From positions 1 to 8,959 of the forward strand of contig CAAFWX010000173.1 in NCBI GenBank assembly GCA_900766795.1: a DNA stretch of 8,959 nucleotides, in the 5' to 3' direction. Every line of letters starts with the position of its first letter. Positions within the stretch are counted from its first letter, which is position 1. The notes below the pieces were generated by a model, which did no database searches, was not told where the DNA came from, and saw only the letters and a program-made list of their open reading frames with translations. Origin of the DNA: Oscillospiraceae bacterium. Lineage in GTDB: Bacteria; Bacillota_A; Clostridia; Oscillospirales; Ruminococcaceae. Shown piece by piece: positions 1 to 5,876 of this stretch. A program made the position numbers and the translations under genes.

Positions 1-16
1 AAATGTATAAAACCCC

Positions 17-45
17 TTGCAATTTGTGAGAGGCTGTGATATAAT
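17..45 (+). promoter_or_regulatory. secG promoter (sigma-A type, extended -10)
   Basis: TTGCAA at 17-22 (4 of 6 matches to the -35 consensus) lies 17 bases before a perfect TATAAT at 40-45. A TGn extended -10 element is at 37-39. Transcription would start near 52, giving a leader of about 65 bases before the secG ATG at 116. No sequencing or expression data support this; it is a motif call. Confidence 0.75.
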
Positions 46-115
46 ATTATGGTATGATATTCTATTTGTATCTCGTATACATATTTTTGTGACTTTTATC
101 GGAGGATATACCAAA

Positions 116-562
116 ATGGGAATTTTTGAAATTATAAGCGCAATCATTCTGATTATCGCCTGCGTATTCATTATTGTTGTCGTTCTTATGAAGGACACCA
201 AGACCCAGATGTCCCAGACAATCTCGGGTACTACCGCGGACAGCTACTACGGAAAGAACTCCGGAAGAACCAAGGACGCTATGCTTAACAAGGCTACTAT
301 CGCGGCTACGGTGATTTTCTTTGTTCTCGCGGTTGCGGTGAACGTTATCAACATCTACTGGGGCGGCAGCAAGGAGGACACCACTTCCACTGACAACAGC
401 GCCGTAAACATCGAGGACCTTGACGCGGTTGCCGATGAGCTTGAAATCACGGTAGAGGCTGACGCAGCAGACGATACCGCCGCAGACAGCACTCCTGCTG
501 AGGATACCTCCGCAGATGATTCTGCTGCCGAGAGCACTCCCACTGAGAGCGCTGCCGAATAA
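116..562 (+). CDS. secG: Preprotein translocase subunit SecG with long acidic C-terminal tail
   Basis: SecG is the small accessory membrane subunit of the SecYEG channel, which exports unfolded proteins across the cytoplasmic membrane. The 148-residue product shows the family's two transmembrane helices (about residues 4-25 and 61-82). They are joined by a cytoplasmic loop with the clostridial pattern SGTTADSYYGKNSGRTKDA before helix 2. The start chosen is the ATG at 116, because a GGAGGA ribosome site lies at 101-106. The frame stays open upstream to 17, but that part overlaps the promoter. SecG is usually about 75-80 residues. Here about 64 extra residues follow helix 2 (85-148), rich in Asp, Glu, Ala, Ser and Thr with no Lys or Arg after the first few. 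The identification rests on topology and loop; the role of the tail is unknown. A terminator separates it from rnr downstream. Confidence 0.9.
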   Translation: MGIFEIISAIILIIACVFIIVVVLMKDTKTQMSQTISGTTADSYYGKNSGRTKDAMLNKATIAATVIFFVLAVAVNVINIYWGGSKEDTTSTDNSAVNIEDLDAVADELEITVEADAADDTAADSTPAEDTSADDSAAESTPTESAAE

Positions 563-624
563 TCCCGCGCAAACATATCACAAAGAAGCCTGAGCAAGCG
601 CAGGCTTGCACAACGCACATAGAC

Positions 625-659
625 AGGACAGGCTTCACGCCTGTCCTTTTGTATTTTTG
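625..659 (+). terminator. Rho-independent terminator after secG
   Basis: A 9-base-pair stem (625-633 with 639-647, core GGACAGGC/GCCTGTCC) closes a TTCAC loop. It is followed by a T-rich run at 647-658. A second, weaker hairpin lies just upstream: AAGCCTG 586-592 with CAGGCTT 601-607. It has no T tract, so it is more likely to stabilise the 3' end or to be incidental. The terminator implies that rnr is transcribed by read-through or by a separate weak promoter. The best candidate I find is TTGTAA at 657-662 with GATAAA at 680-685, which is not convincing. Confidence 0.85.
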
Positions 660-731
660 TAAAGAGAATGTAAATATCCGATAAAGGGAATAATAAAAAC
701 AAATCCCAAAGCGGATAGGAAAGGATTGCAT

Positions 732-2861
732 ATGAACCGACTAAAGACAAGCATAGTTTCCGCATTGTATCGCGCCGAGGATGGGCTCACCGTAAAGGAA
801 ATGGTTCATGCTTTCGGTCTGTCCAAAAAGCTGGTTAAAAAGCTTGAGGACTCCCTTGCCGAGATGAAAAAATACGGAGATGTCACTAACAAAAAGGGAG
901 TGTGGCGGCTTAAATGCCCCGCGCTGTATTTCACCGCAGAGGTGACGCGGGTTACGCCGAAGTCGGGATTTCTGACGCAGGACGGCGAGTTTCCCGTGGA
1001 GTATTTCGTGCGCGGCAGGGACATGCTGGGCGCTATCCCCGGGGATAAGGTGCTTGCAAAGCGCACCGCCGAGCCTGACGATTTCCACCACAACCCCGAG
1101 TGCGTTATTCTCGACATCATCGAGGAAAGCAATATGCTGCTGACGGGAGTTGTCACCGCACAGAACAACAAGCTTATGGTGCTTCCCGACAGGCTTTGCG
1201 ACGAGCCGCTCGCCATCGCAAGGGCAGGGAGCAAAACCCTCAAGGTGGGCGACAAGGTTGTATTCTCGATAAAGTCGCGCGGCGAGCGCCACTTCGACCA
1301 CACCGTTCAGATTGAGGACAGCTTCGGCTGCGCGGACACCGCAAAGGCGGGCGCGGAAGCCTATATGCTGGCGAACGGGCTTCACACCGAGTTCCCCGAC
1401 GACGTGCTTGCCGAAGCCGCAAAGCTTAATATCGACGAGCCTGACCCCGACGAGGCGGCACGCAGGCTTGACCTGCGCGGGGAGCCTATCTTCACGATTG
1501 ACGGCGCAGACACCAAGGATATCGACGACGCGGTAAGCATTACGAAAGTTGATGGCGGCTATAAGCTGGGCGTTCATATCGCGGACGTTTCCCACTACGT
1601 CAAAAAGGGCAGCGCGCTTGACAACGAAGCCTTTGAGCGCGGCACCTCCATCTACTACGCAGACAGGGTTGTGCCTATGCTGCCGAAAGAGCTTTCCAAC
1701 GGAATTTGCTCGCTCAATCCAAACGTTGACAGGCTTGCTTTCTCCTGCCTTATGGAAGTCAGCAGCAGCGGAAAGCTGCTTAGCTACCGCTTTGAAAAGA
1801 GCGTAATCAGAAGCCGCGTAAAGGGAGTTTACTCCGAGGTGAACAAAATCATCGACGGCACCGCCGATGTAGCCATAAAGGAAAAGTACGCAAAGGTAAT
1901 CGACCGCATTCCCGTTATGCTGGAGCTTGCCGAAATTCTGGAGAAGAACCGCCAAAACCGCGGCGCTCCCGAGATAGATACCGTGGAAACCAAGATTATC
2001 ACCGACGAAAACGGAGTGTGCATTGACGTGAAGCCCCGCGAGCGCGGTGTTGCAGAGCGGATTATCGAGGAGTTTATGCTGATTGCCAACAACGCGGCAG
2101 CGGCGCTTGCCATGAAAGAGAAAATTCCCTTTGTCTACCGCGTGCACGAGGCGCCTCCCGCCGAGAAACTGACTGCGCTCAACGAAACGCTGGTGGCTCT
2201 CGGAGTAAACCCCGAGGGAATCGGCGAAAACGCTTCCGCAGCCGACCTCGCAAAAGTGCTGCGCGACAACAAGGACAGCGACAGATACATCGTCATAAAC
2301 CGCATTGTTCTGCGCACTATGATGAAAGCAAAATACGACCGCGAGCCGCTCGGGCACTACGGTCTGGTTATGCCCGAATACGCGCACTTCACCTCCCCCA
2401 TTCGCCGCTATGCCGACCTTTCCATCCACAGAATACTGACGGATTACGTTTACGACCTTAGCACCGAGAAGCTGTGCAAAAAGTACAACGACTTCGCATA
2501 CAGCGCTTCGCTTCAGGCAAGCAACACCGAGCTTTCCGCGGTTCGCTGCGAGCGCGACTGCGAGAAGCTTTACATGGCGGAGTATATGAAAGAGCATGTC
2601 GGCGAGGAATTTGACGGGTTTATCTCGGGCGTAAGCCCCAGCGGAGTTTACGTTTCGCTCGACAACACCGTTGAGGGAATGGTGAGCGTGACAAAGCTGC
2701 CGCTCGGCGAATACGACGTCGAGCACAACGTAATCCTGACGGGCGCGGCTGACGGGAGCATTTTCACCGTCGGCGACAAGGTAAGGGTGAAGTGCGTGAG
2801 CGTCAACGTAAACGGCGGGTTTATTGATTTCGAGTTCGTGAAGAACGGCGAAGCAGAGTAA
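732..2861 (+). CDS. rnr: Ribonuclease R (RNB-family 3'-5' exoribonuclease)
   Basis: RNase R degrades RNA processively from the 3' end, including structured RNA, and takes part in mRNA decay, rRNA quality control and trans-translation. The 709-residue product has the family order: an N-terminal winged-helix segment (about 1-60), cold-shock/OB domains (about 65-200), the RNB catalytic domain (about 245-565) and a C-terminal S1 domain (about 625-703). The metal-binding aspartates of RNase II/R are visible as D257, D263, D265 and D266 in IDGADTKDIDDAV. The SPIRRYADL motif sits at 555-563, with its catalytic-type Arg at 558/559. The ATG at 732 is preferred over the TTG at 726, because AGGAAAGGA at 717-725 is well spaced for it. 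The Lys-rich tail found in some proteobacterial enzymes is missing. In Firmicutes, rnr usually follows secG and precedes smpB; here an HD-domain gene follows instead. Confidence 0.95.
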   Translation: MNRLKTSIVSALYRAEDGLTVKEMVHAFGLSKKLVKKLEDSLAEMKKYGDVTNKKGVWRLKCPALYFTAEVTRVTPKSGFLTQDGEFPVEYFVRGRDMLGAIPGDKVLAKRTAEPDDFHHNPECVILDIIEESNMLLTGVVTAQNNKLMVLPDRLCDEPLAIARAGSKTLKVGDKVVFSIKSRGERHFDHTVQIEDSFGCADTAKAGAEAYMLANGLHTEFPDDVLAEAAKLNIDEPDPDEAARRLDLRGEPIFTIDGADTKDIDDAVSITKVDGGYKLGVHIADVSHYVKKGSALDNEAFERGTSIYYADRVVPMLPKELSNGICSLNPNVDRLAFSCLMEVSSSGKLLSYRFEKSVIRSRVKGVYSEVNKIIDGTADVAIKEKYAKVIDRIPVMLELAEILEKNRQNRGAPEIDTVETKIITDENGVCIDVKPRERGVAERIIEEFMLIANNAAAALAMKEKIPFVYRVHEAPPAEKLTALNETLVALGVNPEGIGENASAADLAKVLRDNKDSDRYIVINRIVLRTMMKAKYDREPLGHYGLVMPEYAHFTSPIRRYADLSIHRILTDYVYDLSTEKLCKKYNDFAYSASLQASNTELSAVRCERDCEKLYMAEYMKEHVGEEFDGFISGVSPSGVYVSLDNTVEGMVSVTKLPLGEYDVEHNVILTGAADGSIFTVGDKVRVKCVSVNVNGGFIDFEFVKNGEAE

Positions 2862-2872
2862 GGGTGCCCGCA

Positions 2873-3481
2873 ATGGACGATAGACTTGACCGGCTTTTCA
2901 GCTTTTTTCGGGAAATCGACAAGGAAAAGCAAATACAGCGCCGCACCTACCTTGCAGACGCAAGCCGCAGGGAGAACGACGCGGAGCACGCATGGCACAT
3001 GGCTGTGATGGCAGTGCTGCTGTGCGAATACTCCAACAGCGACATTGACCTGCTGAAAACCGTGACAATGCTGCTGATTCACGACATTGTAGAGGTTGAC
3101 GCAGGAGATACCTACGCATATGACGAAGCCGCAAAAGCAACGCAGGCTCAGCGTGAGGAAAAAGCGGCAAAGCGGCTTTTCGGAATGCTGCCGACAGACC
3201 TTGGCGAGAAGCTGATGTCGCTTTGGCAGGAGTTTGAAGCGCGCGAAACCCCCGAGGCGAAGTTTGCGCGCACCCTCGACAATATCCAGCCCATGATGCT
3301 CAACGACGCGTCGGACGGGCTTGCATGGCGGGAAAACGCTGTGCGGCTTTCGCAGATTCTCGGGCGAAACGAGCACACCGCCCAAGGCTCGGAGCAGCTT
3401 TGGGACTATGCGAAAAACCGCATAATAAAGCCGAATATCGAAAAGGGAAACATTATCCCCGACGCGGATTTGGAGCCTTGA
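2873..3481 (+). CDS. HD-domain phosphohydrolase, YfbR/HDDC2-like (probable 5'-deoxynucleotidase)
   Basis: This 202-residue soluble protein carries an HD-type metal-dependent phosphohydrolase fold. The ligands match the YfbR/HDDC2 pattern: H39 in RRENDAEH, H70-D71 with E74 in IHDIVEVDAGD, and D136 in FARTLDNIQ. Family members remove the 5' phosphate from deoxynucleoside monophosphates. Applying that activity here is inference, and the substrate is untested. The spacing of EAKFARTLD after the LWQEFEARETP segment resembles HDDC2-type proteins more than enterobacterial YfbR. The ATG at 2873 is favoured by an AAGGG site at 2860-2864; a GTG at 2864 in the same frame would overlap that site. It starts 11 bases after the rnr stop with no terminator between, so the two are probably co-transcribed. 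That pairs an RNA-degrading enzyme with a nucleotide-cleaning one. Confidence 0.85.
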   Translation: MDDRLDRLFSFFREIDKEKQIQRRTYLADASRRENDAEHAWHMAVMAVLLCEYSNSDIDLLKTVTMLLIHDIVEVDAGDTYAYDEAAKATQAQREEKAAKRLFGMLPTDLGEKLMSLWQEFEARETPEAKFARTLDNIQPMMLNDASDGLAWRENAVRLSQILGRNEHTAQGSEQLWDYAKNRIIKPNIEKGNIIPDADLEP

Positions 3482-3536
3482 AACGAGCTTCGCCGCGTAG
3501 GCTTTGCCCTTGTGCGGGTCACATAGAACGAAAAGA

Positions 3537-3567
3537 GCGCGGTACCAACAAGTACCGCGCGTTTTTT
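3537..3567 (+). terminator. Terminator after the HD-domain gene, probably shared by both converging genes
   Basis: A perfect 9-base-pair GC-rich stem (GCGCGGTAC 3537-3545 with GTACCGCGC 3552-3560) closes a CAACAA loop and is followed by six T at 3562-3567. On the minus strand the same hairpin is followed by TCTTTTCG, so it may also stop transcription of the converging carboxypeptidase gene. That gene's TAA ends 18 bases away, at 3579. Confidence 0.88.
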
Positions 3568-3578
3568 GTATTGCCGAC

Positions 3579-4565
3579 TTACGGCGCAACTCCGAGAAAC
3601 TCCTCAAGAGTAAGCCCGCTGTCATACACAAGCTTTGCTGTTGATGTGCCGAGATAGCGCACATGCCACGGTTCGTAGATATAGCCGGTGATGTGCTCCT
3701 TGCCCTTGGGATAGCGGATAATGAAGCCGTACCTCCAGCAGTTAGCCGCAAGCCACTGACCCTCTGGGAGATTGCCGTAGGACTGCTCCAGCGAGGTTAT
3801 GTCGATGGCAAGCCCCGACTGGTGCTCGCTCTGACCGGGAAGCGCAGAGTAGGTGCGCGCCACCTCGTAGCCGTCCCTTGCCGCCCAGTTGTTGAAAACG
3901 CGCTCCTGCGTTTCGTATGAGCGGAAGCCCGACACTATCGACATGTCATAGCCCGAAGCCGCCTTCATCTCCAGATAAGCCGAATATGTATCGCGGTCAA
4001 GCTCTGTGCCGTAATCGGCGGGAAGCTCATACTGCTTGTTCACGATAAGCACCCCGCCCACCGTGGTGATTCCGTCCTTTGTGACAGGCTTCGGCGCGGC
4101 GATTTTCGCGGTGACAGTGCCCTTGCAGGCTATGTCGTCAAAGCTGTTTTGCACCGCAAGCGTGCCTAAGCCCTTGACAACTCCCGCGTCGTTCACGGCA
4201 AGCGTACCGCCGAGCGACAGGCAGCCTGTGCTTAGAATCTTCATCTTTCCCGAAACAGAGATTTGCGAGCCGCTCGTTGAGTCAACATTTCCCTTGACGT
4301 AGATTTCTCCGCCCTCGGCGCATTTTATCTTTCCCTTGACGGTCAGATTGACGCCGGGGTTGATGTACAGCTTTCCCCCGCTGCGCACATCGTAAACCAC
4401 GTTCTCGGAAATAACAGCGTCCGAGCGAAGCACGGTTGTTTTCTTTATGACGATAACCTTTTTTGCCGACTCAGCCTGAGCGGTCTGAGCAAAAGCGCAC
4501 AACCCCGAAGCGGGAATCGCCAGAAGCAGCAGCGCCGCAGCAGCAGCACAAAGTATTTTCTTCAA
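3579..4565 (-). CDS. Secreted VanY-like D-alanyl-D-alanine carboxypeptidase (peptidase M15) with beta-repeat N-terminal region
   Basis: Peptidases of this family trim the terminal D-alanine from peptidoglycan stem peptides outside the membrane, using zinc. The product (328 residues from the TTG) begins KKILCAAAAALLLLA, a signal peptide probably cut after AQA near residue 31. Residues about 45-165 hold short Gly- and Val-rich beta repeats (KLYINPG, LTVKGKI, EIYVKGNV, QISVSGKM, TLAVNDAG) resembling a beta-solenoid. The C-terminal part is the M15B domain: SGFRSYETQ, then SEHQSGLAID with zinc ligands H248 and D255, then EPWH with E298 and H301. All key residues are present. I chose the TTG at 4565 because AAAGGA (minus strand, 4574-4579) sits 8 bases before it. 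The ATG at 4574 abuts the ribosome site, and the ATGs further upstream lie in or before the promoter. Starting at 4574 would add three residues. It lies downstream of fliB on the same strand but has its own promoter. Confidence 0.87.
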   Translation of the reverse strand: MKKILCAAAAALLLLAIPASGLCAFAQTAQAESAKKVIVIKKTTVLRSDAVISENVVYDVRSGGKLYINPGVNLTVKGKIKCAEGGEIYVKGNVDSTSGSQISVSGKMKILSTGCLSLGGTLAVNDAGVVKGLGTLAVQNSFDDIACKGTVTAKIAAPKPVTKDGITTVGGVLIVNKQYELPADYGTELDRDTYSAYLEMKAASGYDMSIVSGFRSYETQERVFNNWAARDGYEVARTYSALPGQSEHQSGLAIDITSLEQSYGNLPEGQWLAANCWRYGFIIRYPKGKEHITGYIYEPWHVRYLGTSTAKLVYDSGLTLEEFLGVAP

Positions 4566-4611
4566 AGGAACCATCCTTTCTGTATGTATCAGCCTTAACG
4601 GCGCTCCAATC

Positions 4612-4640
4612 ATTATACTCCCGAAAGCGCAGTTTGTCAA
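4612..4640 (-). promoter_or_regulatory. Perfect-consensus promoter of the VanY-like gene, overlapping the fliB stop
   Basis: On the minus strand, TTGACA (4640-4635) and TATAAT (4617-4612) are separated by exactly 17 bases, matching the sigma-A consensus at all 12 positions. The predicted start near 4605 leaves a leader of about 40 bases. This excludes the in-frame ATGs at 4655 and 4613 as translation starts. The TGA stop of the upstream gene (4639-4637) lies inside the -35 hexamer. Confidence 0.85.
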
Positions 4641-5713
4641 CCCCCGCAAAGGCACTCCGCCAGCCGCTCGGGAGCAAGCTGTTCCGTCCAGAGCGCGTCA
4701 AACACCGCGTCCATCACCTCGTCGGAGTACTCCGCCTGCTTGGAGAACAGCTTAACGTGAACTATTCTGTCCCACTCGGTAAGTTCCCCGCGCTCCAGCC
4801 ATGTCAGGCAGTCCATCGCCGCCACAGCAAGCACCGCCGCGCAGGAAAATCCCGCCTTGGACACAATCTCGCCGTCAAACGCGCCTTTCATAAACCAGCG
4901 GTAGAGCGTGTAAACCGCAATATGCTCGTACCGGTACTCCGTCGCAGCATTCGCCGCGAGAAACGCGGGAAGCGCCCGCGCAATCTCCCCGCTGCGGCGG
5001 CAAAGCTCGGTTATGCGCTCCGTCCACTCCGTGTTAATCGGCTCGCACTCGGAAAGCATTTTCAGGAATGCCGCCAGAGTGCCGCCGCGCTTTTCGGGAG
5101 AGCACTCCGCAAAAGCCTCCTCGGGAAGCTCAAACACTCCGTTATCAAGATTATCCTGCAACTCCCGCACATAGCCGCACATCGCCGAAAGCCTCGCATA
5201 CAGCGGTTTTTCCCGCCGCTGCAAAATCCCGAAAAGCTGCCCCCGCGCCGATGACAGCAGCCCGCGCAGCGCTTCGTCGCAGGTTTCCTCAGCGGCTTCC
5301 TCAATGTCGCAGGTGACAAAGGTCAGCGGCTCACGCTGCGCGAACATAAGTCGGCAGACCTCCTCGCAGCAAAGCCCCAGCCCCGCTTCCTTTTCGTCGT
5401 TCAGCCACTCGAAAAAGCGCGGGTGAAGCGCGCAGATATCGCACAGGCTGTCCTCGCCCATATTAAGCACCAGCTCGCACAGCCCGTCCTGCCGCAGAAG
5501 CGCACAGCGCTCCCCTGCCGTGTTGGCAAAGGTCGGGCACTCGCCGTGGATTATCGCCCCGCGAAGCCGCTCGCCGAAAGCGCCCTGCGCCTGCGAAAAG
5601 CGCTCCATCGCAGCCGCGTCAATGTCAATCTCCCAGCCGATACAGCAGTTGTCGGTACACCTGTCGGCAATACATACAAAATCATCATAGAAACAGGGCT
5701 TTGTCAGTTTCAT
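4637..5713 (-). CDS. FliB-family cysteine-rich protein (putative flagellin/protein lysine-N-methylase)
   Basis: The 358-residue product begins KLTKPCFYDDFVCIADRCTDNCCIGWEIDID, the opening pattern of the FliB family. FliB was described in Salmonella as needed for N-methylation of flagellin lysines. Cysteines C14, C19, C23 and C24 are followed by C59, C70, C79, C91, C94, C115, C116 and C120, clustered in the first 120 residues. They are consistent with a bound metal or iron-sulfur cluster (inference). The rest is mostly helical and weakly conserved. No signal peptide or membrane segment is seen, so it is cytoplasmic. The ATG at 5713 is preferred, with GGGGTG just upstream, over the ATG at 5728. 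The ATG at 5773 lies inside the promoter and is excluded. No flagellar gene is nearby, so the target may be another protein. The name is by family resemblance, and activity is not shown for most Firmicute members. Confidence 0.8.
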   Translation of the reverse strand: MKLTKPCFYDDFVCIADRCTDNCCIGWEIDIDAAAMERFSQAQGAFGERLRGAIIHGECPTFANTAGERCALLRQDGLCELVLNMGEDSLCDICALHPRFFEWLNDEKEAGLGLCCEEVCRLMFAQREPLTFVTCDIEEAAEETCDEALRGLLSSARGQLFGILQRREKPLYARLSAMCGYVRELQDNLDNGVFELPEEAFAECSPEKRGGTLAAFLKMLSECEPINTEWTERITELCRRSGEIARALPAFLAANAATEYRYEHIAVYTLYRWFMKGAFDGEIVSKAGFSCAAVLAVAAMDCLTWLERGELTEWDRIVHVKLFSKQAEYSDEVMDAVFDALWTEQLAPERLAECLCGG

Positions 5714-5743
5714 GTTTACACCCCACATTTTATTCTCGATTCC

Positions 5744-5773
5744 ATTGTACCACACCGTGCGCCGCATTGTCAA
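5744..5773 (-). promoter_or_regulatory. Promoter of the FliB-like gene (minus strand)
   Basis: Reading the minus strand, TTGACA (5773-5768) is followed after 18 bases by TACAAT (5749-5744), with a TGG extended -10 immediately before it. Predicted initiation is near 5737, about 24 bases before the ATG at 5713. It is divergent from the GH43 promoter, the two -35 boxes being about 43 bases apart. Confidence 0.75.
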
Positions 5774-5779
5774 GAATCA

Positions 5780-5835
5780 TGTCCGAAAAGTACTATAACC
5801 TGTCCGATAATCCTCTTGAAAAGTGGAGTTGTCCG
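5780..5835 (+). repeat. Three TGTCCG direct repeats in the fliB/GH43 divergent promoter region
   Basis: TGTCCG occurs at 5780-5785, 5801-5806 and 5830-5835. The first two are 21 bases apart, about two helical turns, and continue as similar GAAAAG/GATAAT sequences. The third falls inside the spacer of the GH43 promoter. Placement fits an operator for a sugar-responsive regulator, but six-base matches can arise by chance and no regulator gene is in the window. Confidence 0.3.
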
Positions 5836-5844
5836 TGGTAAAAT
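5816..5844 (+). promoter_or_regulatory. GH43 gene promoter
   Basis: TTGAAA at 5816-5821 and TAAAAT at 5839-5844 are spaced by 17 bases, with a TGG extended -10 at 5836-5838. Initiation would be near 5851. A strong AAAGGAG ribosome site follows at 5861-5867, 9 bases before the ATG at 5877. Confidence 0.7.
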
Positions 5845-5876
5845 AATGATAACAAATCACAAAGGAGATTTCGCCA

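Noticed and set aside
657..685. Possible rnr promoter TTGTAA / GATAAA
   Set aside because: The -35 overlaps the secG terminator T run and the -10 matches only four of six positions, which is too weak to list as a feature.
741..2873. A 710-codon open frame on the minus strand covering almost all of rnr
   Set aside because: It is the antisense mirror of a strongly supported gene, its translation matches no family I recognise, and GC-rich codon bias readily leaves one antisense frame free of stops.
2648..3751. A 367-codon minus-strand open frame spanning rnr, the HD gene and the terminator
   Set aside because: It runs across three real features including a GC-rich terminator stem and has no domain-like content.
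4611..4655. Upstream ATG starts (4655 and 4613) for the VanY-like protein
   Set aside because: The ATG at 4613 overlaps the -10 box and the one at 4655 lies before the promoter, so neither would be in the main transcript.
4463..5254. A 263-codon plus-strand open frame across the fliB/VanY-like junction
   Set aside because: It is Arg- and Pro-rich antisense translation of two good minus-strand genes.
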